Of a DNA stretch of 64,000 bases, positions 30,982-45,233 are shown piece by piece. Position 1 is the stretch's first letter. Each line of letters opens with the position of its first letter. The stretch comes from DATATJ01 sp963789075 (GTDB lineage Bacteria; Acidobacteriota; Vicinamibacteria; Vicinamibacterales; CAVVIG01). A model generated the notes under the pieces. That model did not search any database, was not told the DNA's origin, and worked only from the letters and a program-made list of their open reading frames with translations. A program made the translations under genes and the position numbers. Location: contig CAWBJQ010000007.1 of NCBI GenBank assembly GCA_963789075.1, positions 1 through 64,000 on the forward strand, given 5' to 3'.

Positions 30982-33116
30982 ATGCCCGATCCCACGCGCT
31001 CCCGGCGACTCGACGCGTCCCACGCCCGGCGCGGGATCGTCTGCGCCGGCTAGCCGTTTCGCTGCCGATCGGGTCGCTGCTCGCGCACACACCGCGCCTG
31101 ATCGATCTGCTTCCGTATCTGCATCAGCACGCGATTGATGCGACCGACGGCCGCTGCACGCTCCTGTTCGAGCACAATCCACGCAACGGCGTGCTGCAGG
31201 CGACCTCCGGCTTCGGTCTCGAGGCGCTTCGGACGGATCCCTGGATTCCGGGCGCCGGCGAATCGGCGCTGGTCGAGACGGCGTTCGACGGGGACGCGCC
31301 GACGCTCGTCGCCGATGCCGGTCGACAGATGCCCGACCTCGCATCGCGCTTGGGCACACCGGCGGCGCTGCTGGTGCCGCTGGCGCGCGGCGTCGAGCGC
31401 GTCGGTCTGCTCGCCGTCGGCTTTTCGCAGCCTCCGGCCGAACACAAGCTGCGCGAGGGCGCAGCGGATGTCGCCGGGGTGTTCCTGACCTCGCTGGAGC
31501 TGTGTCGTTTTCGCCAGCGCGACCAGGTCCGGCGCGATCTCCGCGAGCTGCTGTCGGACTTCTCCGACGGCCTCTCGGCGACCCTGAATCTCGCAACGGC
31601 CCTCGAACCCTTTTGCCACGGCGCCAGCCGGCTCTTCGGCGCCGACCGTACCTCGGTCTGGCTCAACGATCGCCGCGCGCGCCAGGTCGTACTGGAGGCG
31701 TCTTCCGATCCGGGGTACGTCGAGCGCGGCGGGCGCGTCAGCAGCGACGATCCGCTGGCGCCTCCGGCAATGGCTATGCGGCGCACGCGCGCCGACATCT
31801 CCTGGCCCGACGGCGACGCCGACACGGCGACGTCGATGGTCACGGTGCCGCTGCGCGGCACGCGCCGCGCGCTCGGAGCGATCGTCTTCGACGGCGCCCG
31901 CATCGAACCTGGCGGCGAGCTCGATTTCCTCGATCGCGCCGACGAGCTCGGGCGCCAGCTCGCGGCCGCCATCGAGAACATGCAGCTCCTCGAAGACGTG
32001 ATGCGATCGAGACGCGAGCTGGAGAACACGTTCGATTCGATCGCGCACCTGGTGGCGGTGTCGGATCGCCGCGGCCGGATCGTGCACGTGAACCGGGCGT
32101 TCGCCGCCCGCGTCGGGTACACCCGCGAGCAGCTGATCGATCGGCCGATCGCCGACTTCATCGGACCGGAGCTCGCGGCCTGGGTCGCCGAGCAGGAATC
32201 GGCGGGGCGTCAGCCGGCCGACGCCGAGGCGACGCGCGAAGTGGTCGATCCCGTGCTGCACGGTCCGTTCATGGTCACGGCGACGGATCTGCTGAATCAG
32301 GGGCGCGAGCGCGTCGGCAGCGTGATTGTCGCGCGCGACATGACGCCGCAGACCAAGCTCGAAGCCGAGCGCGAGGAGCTGCGCCAGCGGCTGACGCAGT
32401 CTGAAAAACTGGCGGCGCTCGGACAGTTCGTCGCCGGCATCGCCCATGAGCTGAACAACCCGCTGCAGGGCGTGCTCGGCCATCTCGAGCTGCTGCGCGT
32501 GACGGGCGCGTTTCCGAAGCAGCTGCGCCGGGAGATCCAGACGATCTACCGCGAAGCCGATCGCGCGGCCAAAATCGTACGGAATCTGCTCGTCTTCGCC
32601 GGGTCGCGCCGGCTGGCGCGGCGCGCCGTCAGTCTCCACGGGGTGCTGCAGAAAGTCGTGGCGCTGCGCGCGTCCGCGTGCCGCGCGCAGGAGATCGAAG
32701 TCGTGCGACACTATGATGAGAAGCTGCCGCGCGTCCAGAGCGATCCGCTGCTCTTGCACCAGGTCTTCCTGAACGTGCTCATGAACGCCGAGCACGCGAT
32801 CGCCTCGACCGGGCATGGCGGGCGCATCACAATCACCACCGCTGTGGCGCCGGCCGGCGATCGCATCATCGCCACGGTCCACGACAGCGGCCCGGGGATT
32901 CCGGTCGATGCGCTGCCGCGGATCTTCGAGCCGTTCTACACGACGAAGGAAGTCGGTAAAGGAACCGGGCTCGGCCTGGCGATCGCGTACGGTATCGTCC
33001 TCGAGCACGGCGGGCACATCGTCGCGGCGAACCATCCTGGGGGTGGCGCCGTGTTCACGGTCGAGTTGCCGGCAGGTCCCGCGACTCCGCGAGAAAAGAC
33101 GTTCAAGCATGATTGA
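30982..33116 (+). CDS. Cytoplasmic GAF-GAF-PAS sensor histidine kinase
   Basis: A soluble hybrid-free histidine kinase of about 710 residues. Two GAF-like regions (about residues 40-180 and 210-330) precede a PAS domain (VAVSDRRGRIVHVNRAFAAR), then HisKA with FVAGIAHELNNPLQGVLGHL (phospho-His) and HATPase with GPGIPVDALPRIFEPFYTTK, GKGTGLGLAIAYG. ATG 30982 begins MPDPTRSRRL, but an indel near 31050 is needed to join it to the main frame. The open frame itself extends back to 30789. The choice rests on the promoter at 30908-30936. The stop overlaps the start of the HTH-receiver gene by eight bases (ATGATTGA), so kinase and regulator are translationally coupled. Confidence 0.83.
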
Positions 33117-33696
33117 CGAGACGTTTCTCACGACGGAAGAAGTCCTCGAGTACCTGCAGGTCAACCTGCGCACCGTCTACCGATTGATCAAGGCGGGAAA
33201 GATTCCGGCGGTGCGCGTCGGCCGGCAGTGGCGCTTCCGGAAGCGCGACATCGACGCGTGGCTCGACAGCCAGCGGACGCGCGGCGGCAATCGCGTCGCC
33301 GCGCCGGCGCCGGCGCGGCCCGCGGCGGCCAATGCCCGCCCACGCGTCCTCGTGGTGGACGACGAGGCCAGCATTCGAGACCTGCTGGCCAAAACGCTCG
33401 CCCTCGCCGAATACGATGTCGACGTCGCGCCCGACGGCCGCTCGGCGCTCGAGCGCATGCGGCTCTATCCGTACGATCTGCTCATCGCCGATTTGAAGAT
33501 GCCGGGGATCGACGGCCTGACGGTGATTCGCGAGGCGAAGCGCTACAAGGCCGATCTGCCCGTCATCATCATCACCGGCTTCTCCACCGAGTCGAGCGCG
33601 ATCGAAGCGGTGAATCTCGGCGTGGCCGGCTATCTCACGAAGCCGTTCCGCGTGCCTCAGGTGCTCGCCGCCGCGGCAAAGGCGCTCGGCGAATAA
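33109..33696 (+). CDS. Excisionase-type HTH protein fused to a receiver domain
   Basis: 195 residues with an unusual order. An N-terminal MerR/excisionase-type DNA-binding domain (residues 4-55: FLTTEEVLEYLQVNLRTVYR, VGRQWRFRKRDIDAWL) is joined by an Ala/Pro linker to a C-terminal receiver (78-195) with acidic pair Asp84/Asp85 and acceptor Asp128 in LLIADLKMPGIDG. Most response regulators have the receiver first. It is coupled to the preceding kinase gene, so phosphorylation by that kinase is a reasonable inference. It probably acts as a DNA-binding regulator with phosphorylation-controlled dimerisation. Confidence 0.88.
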   Translation: MIDETFLTTEEVLEYLQVNLRTVYRLIKAGKIPAVRVGRQWRFRKRDIDAWLDSQRTRGGNRVAAPAPARPAAANARPRVLVVDDEASIRDLLAKTLALAEYDVDVAPDGRSALERMRLYPYDLLIADLKMPGIDGLTVIREAKRYKADLPVIIITGFSTESSAIEAVNLGVAGYLTKPFRVPQVLAAAAKALGE

Positions 33697-33698
33697 AC

Positions 33699-33730
33699 CA
33701 AGGTAAAATTCAAATTTGAATTTTACCTTG
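33699..33730. terminator. 32-base perfect palindrome between two rightward genes
   Basis: The bases CAAGGTAAAATTCAAA are followed directly by their exact reverse complement, with no loop. It is AT-rich in a GC-rich genome. The position, two bases after the receiver-protein stop and just before the ABC-F start, fits a terminator or a dyad operator. Confidence 0.6.
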
Positions 33731-33732
33731 TC

Positions 33733-35767
<2,035 letters not shown>

Positions 35768-35781
35768 TCCGATTACGTTTT

Positions 35782-35790
35782 TGTTATAAT
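35782..35790 (+). promoter_or_regulatory. Extended -10 promoter of the ntrB-like gene
   Basis: TGTTATAAT, a perfect extended -10 (TGn plus TATAAT), without a good -35. Transcription would start near 35797, leaving a leader of about 140 bases that can form GCGCAGG/CCTGCGC (near 35857-35884). Confidence 0.6.
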
Positions 35791-35938
35791 CCGCCCCGCC
35801 GGTTCGTCCCTAACAACCTGAGTTCAGGCGCGTTTTCACGTCGAAGCGGCTCGACGGCGCAGGCATACGGTTTGCCCCCTGCGCAGACGAGCTGAGCGTT
35901 AAGCCCCGCCTGGTCGCGGTGCGCCCGAACGCTCACAG

Positions 35939-37160
35939 ATGGGAACAGTGCGCGCCGAGATGGCCCAAATGACTGACCGCTCCGACGGGCGGGCTGCCCG
36001 CCCACCGGCGTCCCGTCCGTCCACAGCGGCGCGACAGACACGCGCACGACGTGGCGCCACAGCCGACGACCGCTTCTTCCGGCACATTGTCAGCAGCATG
36101 CGCAACGGCGTGCTCGCGATCCACCGCGACGGCACGCTCGCGCTGATGAACGACGACGCGTATCGCATCTTTTCGCTGACGAAGAATCCGCACGACGTCG
36201 GACGCCCGTTCAGCGACGTCTTTCATGGCCGGCTCGACGTCGCACGCGTGCTGGCCAGCGCCTTCGAGCTCAGCCACCTGCCCAACCGCGCCGAGCTGCG
36301 GCTGAAGGATCTGAATCGCGTGATCGGCTACACGCTGTCGCAGGTGAAAGACGACCACGGCCGCGCGATCGGCGCCGTGCTGTTCTTCAAGGACCTGACG
36401 CAGGTCGAGCAGCTCGAGGAGCGCGAGCGGCTGCGCGACCGCCTCGCGTCGCTCGGCGAGATGGCGGCCGGCATGGCGCACGAGCTGCGCAATCCGCTGG
36501 CGGGCATCGAAGTGATGGCCGGGCTGCTGCGCCGCCAGGTGCCCGACTCGGTCGATACGCAGGCGCTGCTGGCCGACATCATCAGCGAGGCCAAGCTCGC
36601 CAACGCCATCGTCGTCGAGATGCTCGAGTTCGTCCGGCCGGTCCGGCTGCAGGTCGAGCAGACCGACGTCGCCGACGTGTTGAATCAGGCGGTGACGCTC
36701 GCCGAGTCGAAGGCGAACCGCGGCAGCATCGAGGTCGCGGTGGACGTCGCGAGCGACCTGCCGATGATCGACGGCGACCATCATCAGCTCTCGCAGGTGT
36801 TCATCAACCTGGTCGCGAACGCGTTCGAGGCGCTCGACGGCAAGGGGCACGTCGCGATCAGCGCGGCCGCCGGCGCAATCGACGAGGATCCGGCACTGCA
36901 CGGGCGGCCCGTCAGCGCCGACGCCGGTCGTCATCGTCGACGTCGCCGACGATGGTCCGGGCGTCGCGGCCGATTTGAGGGACAGAATCTTCAATCCGTT
37001 CTTCACGACGAAGCCGCAGGGTTCCGGCCTCGGCCTCGCGATCGTTCGGAAGATCGTCGATGCGCACGACGGACGCATCGATCTGATCAGCAGCCCGCTG
37101 GCGGGCACGCGGTTCCGCATCACGATCCCGGTGACGAGTACGTCGGGGTGGTTCAAGTAA
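35939..37160 (+). CDS. NtrB-like PAS sensor histidine kinase (one frameshift)
   Basis: A cytoplasmic kinase of about 407 residues. An Arg/Ala-rich head is followed by PAS (residues 45-160: SMRNGVLAIHRDGTLALMN), HisKA with MAAGMAHELRNPLAGIEVM, and HATPase with DHHQLSQVFINLVANAFEAL, VADDGPGV and FFTTKPQGSGLGLAIV. The frame breaks near 36910, where restoring a GC/CG dinucleotide in GCCGACG joins ADA to TPVVIVDVADDG. The gene is followed 47 bases later by an NtrC-type regulator, the expected partner. A TTGGTG hairpin lies between them. Confidence 0.85.
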
Positions 37161-37197
37161 ATTGATGAGTTGGTGCGCCAACTCACCAACTGTCGAG
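37157..37197. repeat. TTGGTGAT-family short hairpin
   Basis: GAGTTGGTG, three bases, then CAACTCACCAAC: one unit and its reverse complement. It lies between the kinase and regulator genes. Confidence 0.55.
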
Positions 37198-37207
37198 AGG
37201 GTTCAGC

Positions 37208-38614
<1,407 letters not shown>

Positions 38615-38628
38615 ATCGCGTCGAGCTT

Positions 38629-38720
38629 CATCACGAAGACACGGAGAATACGGAGCTCACGAAGCGCACGTACGTCATTTGTTTCCGTGCTCTTCGTGCT
38701 CTCCGTGACTTCGTGAAGAG
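38629..38720. repeat. CACGAAG/CTTCGTG-family hairpin at the xerC 3' end
   Basis: Left units CACGAAGA, CACGGAGA, ACGGAGCT, CACGAAG and right units CCGTGCT, CTTCGTGCT, CTCCGTGA, CTTCGTGA. A long hairpin between convergent genes. The xerC stop (38675) lies inside it. Confidence 0.65.
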
Positions 38721-39712
38721 TCGTTCGACGCTGTCGCCCTCGGATGGGCCTTTCGGTAGACGTCGAGCAGCTGCGCGGCGTTCACGTGGGTGTAGCGCTG
38801 CGTGGTGCTCAGGCTCGCGTGACCGAGCATTTCCTGAATGACGCGCAGGTCGGCGCCGCGGCGCAGGAGGTGCGTGGCGAACGAGTGGCGCAGCGCGTGC
38901 GGACTGATGCCGAGCCGCGTGCTGCACGACGCCACATGACGGCGCACGAGCCGATCGACGCTGCGCACGGTCAGCCGCCCACCGCGATAATTCACGAACA
39001 GCGGATCCCGTGCGCTGCCGCCTGACGAGGGGCGCCGGCCAGGCCGGATGCCGTCGCTGCGGTAGTGTCCGCTGAAGTGTCCGGCTTGGCCGGACCTGCT
39101 CTGAGCAACAACTCCCGGTCTCGCAGATACACGCGGATGGCATCGGCCGTGGCGCCGTTGAACGGCACGATGCGCTGCTTGCCGCCCTTCCCGAGGACGC
39201 GGACCATCTTCGCGTTCAGATTCACGTCGTCGATGTCGAGGCCCGTCAGCTCGCTCAGCCGCAGGCCCGAGGCGTAGAACAGCTCGAGGATCGCGCGATC
39301 GCGCCGCCCGAGCGGCGTCGAGTCGTCCGCCGCCGCAATCAGGCGCATCATCTCGTCTTCCGACAGATGCGCCGGCATGCGCACCTCGCGCTTTGGCGTG
39401 GACACCAGCGCGCCAGGATCGGAGGTGATGACGTCTTCCCGCCGCAGGTACCGCAGGAAGGTCCGCACGGCGGCCAGCTTGCGCGCCGCCGTGGCACGCG
39501 ACTGCCCCAGCCTGTGAATCTCCGCGACGAACCCGCGAAAGCGCCGCGCGATCGAGCTGGGCGGGATCGAGCTCGCTGCGCTTGACGCCGGCGGCCGCCG
39601 CCGCGTGGGCGATGAACTGAGACAGATCGCTCTCGTACGCACGGACCGTGTGCGGCGACAGCCCGCGATTCAGCTTCAGGAACTGCAGAAATGCTTTGAG
39701 ATGGATGATCAT
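38675..39712 (-). CDS. xerC: Tyrosine recombinase XerC-like (two frameshifts)
   Basis: A site-specific tyrosine recombinase of about 345 residues, the chromosome-dimer resolution type (dif/XerCD) by context. The N-terminal core-binding domain begins MIIHLKAFLQFLKLNRGLSP. The catalytic domain has the first Arg in YASGLRLSELTGL, the Lys block VLGKGGKQRIVPF, HALRHSFATHLLRRG (HxxR) and LGHASLSTTQRYTHV with the nucleophile Tyr. Breaks lie near 39560 and 39000. The last 15 residues (SRSHGEHEEHGNK) are encoded by the CACGAAG repeat, so the original stop may have been closer. The start overlaps the trmFO stop by four bases. Confidence 0.82.
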   Translation of the reverse strand: MIIHLKAFLQFLKLNRGLSPHTVRAYESDLSQFIAHAAAAAGVKRSELDPAQLDRAALSRVRRGDSQAGAVACHGGAQAGRRADLPAVPAAGRRHHLRSWRAGVHAKARGAHAGASVGRRDDAPDCGGGRLDAARAARSRDPRAVLRLGPAAERADGPRHRRRESEREDGPRPREGRQAAHRAVQRRHGRCHPRVSARPGVVAQSRSGQAGHFSGHYRSDGIRPGRRPSSGGSARDPLFVNYRGGRLTVRSVDRLVRRHVASCSTRLGISPHALRHSFATHLLRRGADLRVIQEMLGHASLSTTQRYTHVNAAQLLDVYRKAHPRATASNDSSRSHGEHEEHGNK

Positions 39713-41125
39713 GTGGTGGAAATGGATCGTCGTGCGGAGATCCACGCTCCCAGATCGGCGAGCGCGCGCTCCGACAGCGCGATTTTCCGTGCCTGCTTGT
39801 TGCGCGGCGCGTTCGGCAGCGGTTCCATGATGCCAAACGTGATGTTCGACGGCTCGTAGTGCGCGGGATTCGCGTGCGAGACATAGAACGCGAGCGCACC
39901 GATGGCCGTCGTGCGCGGCAGCGCCGACACCGGCTTCGCCCTGCGCCAGCGCCGCCGCGTTGATCCCCGCGAGCAGACCCGATGCCGCCGACTCGACGTA
40001 GCCTTCGACGCCGGACATCTGCCCTGCGAAGAAGAGTGTCGGCACCTGCCGCACCTGCCAGGTGTCGGCGAGCACGGTCGGTCCGTTCACGTACGTGTTG
40101 CGGTGCACCATGCCGAAGCGGACGAACTCCGCCTGCTCGAGGCCGGGAATCAGCCGCAGCACGCGCGCCTGTTCGCCCCATTTGATCTGCGTCTGGAAGC
40201 CGACGAGGCTGTAGTGATCGCCGGCGAGATTGTCCTGGCGCAGCTGCACCGCCGCATACGGCTCGCGTCCCGTGCGCGGATCGATGAGGCCGACCGGCTT
40301 CATCGGCCCGAAGCGCAGCGTGTCGACGCCGCGGTGCGCCATCACCTCGATCGGCAGACATCCTTCGAAGAAGCGCTCCTTGTCGAAGTCGTGCACGGTC
40401 GCCGATTCAGCGTGCGTGAGCGCGTCGTAGAACGCCGCGTACTCGTCGCGCGTCATCGGGCAATTCAGATAATCGCCCTCGCCATCGTCGACCCCGCAGG
40501 CAACGGGGGCAACCGGGGACGGGTCTCCTTGCAGCGTACGGAGACCCGTCCCCTTGTCGCCGCGCAGGCTGCGATCCCACCGCGACTGGCGGAACACCTT
40601 CTCGCGATCGATGCTCTCGGCAAGAACGATCGGGCTGATCGCATCGTAGAAATACAGATGCTCGGCGCCGACGATGCGCGCGAGATCGGCGGAAAGCGCT
40701 CGTGACGTCAGCGGACCAGTGGCGACGATCACCGGCTCGCGCTCGCTCGACGCGGGAATCGTCCGCACCTCGTCGCGGACGATGGTGATCAGCGGATGCT
40801 GCGTGAGGGCGCTGGTGATGATCGCCGCGAAGCGTTCGCGATCGACGGCCAGCGCCGCGCCCGCCGGGACGCGGCTGGCTTCGGCCGCGCGCATCACGAG
40901 CGAGCCGAGCCGGCGCATCTCCTCCTTCAGGAGGCCGACGGCGTTATCGAGCTTGTCGCCGCGGAACGAGTTGCTGCAGACGAGCTCCGCCAGCCGATCG
41001 GTCTTGTGCACGGCGGTCGGCCGCACCGGCCGCATTTCGTGCAGCGTGACGGGCACGCCCCGCGACGCCACCTGCCACGCCGCTTCGGATCCGGCGAGGC
41101 CGCCGCCGATGATCCGGACAGCCAT
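39709..41125 (-). CDS. trmFO: Methylenetetrahydrofolate-tRNA (uracil-5-)-methyltransferase TrmFO (one frameshift)
   Basis: A folate- and FAD-dependent enzyme that makes ribothymidine-54 in the T loop of tRNA. The N-terminal FAD motif IIGGGLAGSEAAWQVASRG (19 residues) is followed by VTLHEMRPVRPTAVHKTDRL, ELVCSNSFRGDKLDNAVGLL and FAGQMSGVEGYVESAASGLL, all TrmFO hallmarks. About 470 residues. The frame breaks near 39930; restoring one GC in GGCGCTGCC gives the normal ending PRTTAIGALAFYVSH. It starts one base inside the topA stop (TGATG), part of a packed dprA-topA-trmFO-xerC group, an order also common in Firmicutes. Confidence 0.92.
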
Positions 41126-43895
41126 CAGCTTGCGCGCTTGCGGACCGAACGCTTGCCGGCCGCGACGGCTGCGCGCCACCTTGGTTTTCGACTGGCGATT
41201 TCGCTTTGGCCGGCGGTGCGGGGATGACCTCGGCCGTCCGCACGGCCACGCGCCCTCGCGCGCGGGATCCGCCGGCGGCGCCGCGTCGGCCGCGGCGGGG
41301 CGACGGCGCCGCGCTGCGCCGTGCCTCGAGCAGCGCGCGCGCTTCGTCGAGCGACAGCGTCGCCGCGATCAGTGCCCTTCGGAATCGACGCGTTGATCTC
41401 GCCGTCGGTGACGTACGGACCGTAGCGCCCTTCGAGCACCTGCAGCGCGGTGCCGCCGTCGGGCACGTCGATCTTCCGGATGACGCGCTTGGCGGCCTGG
41501 CGCGCCGAGCGCTTCGGCGCGGCCAGCAGCGCGAGCGCGCGCTCGAGATCGACCGTGAACAGATCGTCGGTCGCTTCGAGCGAGCGATAGTCGTCGCCGT
41601 GCTTGATGTAGGGACCGAACCGCCCGAGGCCCGCGACGATCGGCTGTCCCGACTCGGGGTGCGCGCCGAGCTCGCGCGGCAACTCGAGCAGCTTCAGCGC
41701 CTCGTCGAGCGTGACGGTGGATTCGGTCATGCTGCCGGTCAGCGACGAGCGCTTCGGCTTCTCCTTGACGCCCTTCTCCGGCGTCTCGCCGAGCTGCACG
41801 TACGCGCCGAAGCGGCCGTTGATCGCGTACACGTTCATCCCGCTCGCCGGATCGACGCCGAGCCGGCGCGGACCTTCGGCCTTGGCGCGAATCAGCGTCA
41901 TCGCCTTCTCGACCGTCAGGTCGGCCGGCGGCAGCGTCGGCGGCAGCCCCGCGGTCTTCCCCGGGCCGCCTTCGCCGAGCTGCAGGAACGGACCGTAGCG
42001 GCCGATGCGCACGCTGATCGGCGCGCCCGACTCGGGATCCGCGCCGACGTCGATCAGCGGATAGTCGGCGTTCTCTTCCGCCTGCTTGACCGCGTCCTCG
42101 AGGCCGCGGTGATGCTTGTCGCCGCGATAGAACTGCTTGATGAAATCGAGCCACTCGCGCTCGCCGCGCGAGATCTGATCGAGATCTTCCTCCATCTCCG
42201 CGGTGAACTCGATGTCGACGAGATCGCCGAAGTGCTCGCGCAGCAGGCTGCGTCACCGCAAACGCGGTGAAGCTCGGCACGAGCGCCTTGCCCTGGCGGA
42301 ACACGTATCCGCGCCGCTCGATCGTGCCGATCGTCGCGGCGAACGTCGACGGACGGCCGACGCCAATCCGCTCGAGCTCCTTGATCAGCGACGCCTCGGT
42401 GTAGCGCGCGGGCGGCGTGGTTTCGTGCCCCTTCGGCTCGAGATTCAAGAGGCGGACGCGCGTCTGGTCGCGGGCGATGCGCTCGCCGACGGTGAGCGCC
42501 GGCAGCACCGTCTCCTGCTCTTCGAGCTCCGCGGCCGGGTCGTCGCTGCCTTCGACGTACGCGCGGCGGAAACCGGCGAACTCGATCGCCTTGCCCGACG
42601 CGGTGAAGATCGCCTGCTCGCCGTTGTCCGCCTGCGCCGCGATCTCGATCGTCGTGCGCAGGACGCGCGCGTCCACCATCTGCGACGCCATCGTCCGCTT
42701 CCAGATCAATTCGTAGACGCGCAGATCGTCGCCCGTCGAGCACGCCTTCGAGCGACGCCGGCGGCGCTGGTGAAGTTCGTCGGCCGGATCGCTTCGTGCG
42801 CTTCCTGCGCGTTCTTGACCTTCGTCGCGTACCGGCGCGGCGCGGCGTAGTACTCGTCGCCGAACAGCTCGCGGATCGCGCGCGCCGACTCCGCCAGCGC
42901 TTCGTCGCTCAAGCGTCGTCGAATCGGTGCGGTGATAGGAGATGTGGCCGTCCTGAAACAGCCGCTGCGCCGCCTGCATCGTCCGCTGCGTGGAGAAGCC
43001 GAGCTTGCGGCTCGCTTCCTGCGTGAGCGTCGAGGTGGTGAACGGCGCGGCCGGCCGCTCGATGCCCGGCTTCGCGTCGACCGCTCGTCACGGTCCACGG
43101 CAGGTTGCGGTCGAGCGTCGCGGCGAGCGCGGCGGCATCGGCGTCCGAGAGCAGCCGGACCTGCTTCCCGGTCAGCACGCCGTTGGCGTCGAAGTCCTTG
43201 CCGCTGGCGACGCGCACGTCGCCGATGCGCGCCAGCGTGCCGGCGAACGTCCGGCCGTCGGCGGAGAACTGCGCGTCGAGATCCGAGTAGCGCGCCGTGC
43301 GGAACGCGAGCCGCTCTTCTTCGCGATCGACGATGAGGCGGACCGCGACGCTCTGGACGCGGCCGGCGCTCAGTCCCGTCTGCACTTTCTTCCAGAGCAC
43401 GGGCGACAGCGTGTAACCGTACAGGCGATCGAGAATGCGGCGGCTCTCCTGCGCGCGCACGAGGTTGTCGTCCACGTCGTGCGCGTCCTTCACGGCCTGA
43501 TCGATCGCCTTCTTGGTGATTTCGTGAAAGACGATCCGCCGGACCGGCACCTTGGGCTTCAGCACCTGGAGCAGGTGCCAGCCGATCGACTCGCCTTCGC
43601 GATCGGGGTCGGTCGCGAGCATCACCGCGCTCGCGCCCTTCAGCGCGGCTTTCAGCTCCTGCACGCGCTTGCGCTTGTCGTCGGGCACGACGTAGTACGG
43701 CTTGAAGTCGCCGTCGGTGTCGACGCCGAGCCGGCCCCACTTCTTCTTCTTGATCTCGTCGGGCACCTGGTTGGCCGATTCAGGCAGATCGCGCACGTGA
43801 CCGTAGCTGGCCTTGACGTGATACTTGTCGCCGAGAAAGCGCCCGAGCGTCAGCGCTTTGGTCGGCGACTCCACAATCACGAGCGTTTTTGCCAT
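41125..43895 (-). CDS. topA: DNA topoisomerase I (at least five frameshifts)
   Basis: Type IA topoisomerase relaxing negative supercoils, about 920 residues. The TOPRIM domain begins LVIVESPTKALTLGRFLG and holds VMLATDPDREGESIGWH. The active-site Tyr is in HISYHRTDSTT. The C-terminal part has four Toprim-C repeats (for example GRFGAYVQLGETPEKG, GRFGPYIKHGDDYRSLEA, GRYGPYVTDGEINASIPKG) and a basic Lys/Arg/Ala-rich tail (RKPRWRAAVAAGKRSVRKRA) instead of zinc fingers. Breaks occur near 43085, 42910, 42750, 42248, 41370 and 41200. Several are healed by adding one GC, for example at 41370, where PKG joins to LIAATLSLDEARALLEA. Because TopA is essential, these are taken as sequence errors. Confidence 0.93.
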
Positions 43896-43910
43896 ACCTG
43901 TCTTTTCACC

Positions 43911-44983
43911 CTAGCACGATCTGTCAAATCGTACGAACCGGCCGCCGCCGGCGCGCCGCACGTATCCCTGCAGTTCCAGGTCGAACAATCGCGGCAGCAG
44001 CTTCGACGAATGCAACCCCGTTCGCTCGGCAATCGTGTCCAGATCGCACGGTTCGCCCGGCGGCAAACACGCCAGAATCGGGTCCGTCCGCGGCGCCGTG
44101 GAGGGCGCCGCCGGAGCCGCACGCCGTGTGCAGAGACGGCCCGAGCTCCTCCAAGATATCGTCCGCGGACTCCACAATCTTTGCACCGTCCCGTAAAAGC
44201 GCGTGGGCGCCGCGGTTACGGCCGCTCAGGACGTTGCCCGGCACGGCGAGCACGTCGCGCCCCTGATCGAGCGCGCACCGCGCGGTGATGAGCGATCCGC
44301 TCTTCTCGCCCGCTTCGATGACGACGATGGCGCGGGAGAGGCCGCTGATGATGCGATTGCGCATGCGGAAAGAAGATCGCGTTCGGCGGCGTGCCCGGCA
44401 CCAGCTCGCTGATCACGGCGCCGCGCTGCTCGATGTCGCGCGCCAGCGGCGCATGCTCCGGCGGATACATCACGTCGACGCCGGAGCCGAGCACCGCGAT
44501 CGTCTCGCCGCCTCCGGCGAGCGCACCGCGATGCGCCGCCGAATCGACGCCGCGCGCCAGGCCGCTGACGATCGTGAGCCCGCGCGACGCGAGATCGATC
44601 GCGAGCTGCCCGGCCACTTCGATCGCGTACGGCGTCGCCGCGCGCGACCCGACAATCGCGACGACCGGCCGGTCGACGAGCGACGACAGGGCGCCGCGCA
44701 GCCAGAGAATCGGCGGCGGATCGACGATCGCCGCAAGCGCCGGCGGATAGCGAGCGTCGCCCCACGTGACCGCGTTGATGCCGCCGCGAGCCGCCCGATC
44801 GATCGCCTGCGCGATGCCCGACGCGATCGCCGCCCGCTGCGCCGGCTGGTTGGGCCATCGCTCGCCGACGAGCGCGTCGAACACGTCACCGGGGCGGCGA
44901 CCGGCGCGGAGCCGCTCGGCGATCGACCGGCCCCACGAGATTGGGAGAAGGGAGAGCGCGATGAAATCGGACAGATCGGTCAT
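43911..44983 (-). CDS. dprA: DNA-processing protein DprA (two frameshifts)
   Basis: Loads RecA onto incoming single-stranded DNA in transformation. The Rossmann-like domain shows VVAIVGSRAATPYAIEVA, IVSGLARGVDSAAHRGAL, AVLGSGVDVMYPPEH and AIVVIEAGEKSGSLITA. The C-terminal winged helix (LPPGEPCDLDTIAERTGLHS, about 60 residues) is the DprA WH domain. The start ATG 44983 gives MTDLSDFIALSLLP. Breaks near 44370 and 44110 each read through on adding one GC. It precedes topA, a widespread neighbour pair. With comF-like at 52.3 kb it is one of two competence-associated genes in the window. Confidence 0.9.
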
Positions 44984-45187
44984 GCCGCGCCTCGATGTGG
45001 AGCGGCCCCGACCAGAAAAAAAGGCCGGACCGCCGCACGGGCAGTGCGGGGCTCGACCTCTGCCATCCATTATAGACGCGATTCGTAAATCGGAGACGAC
45101 GCCCTTCACGAAAAGCGGCGCGTTCTCCCATGTTCACCGTGGCACATGGATTGCTCGTCCGCGTTACAGGAACGTGCCCTAAATTCC

Positions 45188-45218
45188 TTGCATGTGCGTC
45201 CGACGTATCGCGTATAGT
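45188..45218 (+). promoter_or_regulatory. Possible promoter of the TPR-protein gene
   Basis: TTGCAT (45188-45193) and TATAGT (45213-45218) with a longer than usual 19-base spacer. A start of transcription near 45225 leaves a very short leader before ATG 45234, which has AGGA just upstream. Confidence 0.4.
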
Positions 45219-45233
45219 GAGAAATATCCAGGA

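Noticed and set aside
39709..41125. A fusion of trmFO and xerC
   Set aside because: The continuous open frame that runs from trmFO into the recombinase arises only after the two-base loss near 39930. The normal trmFO ending and a four-base overlap with the xerC start appear once the frame is restored.
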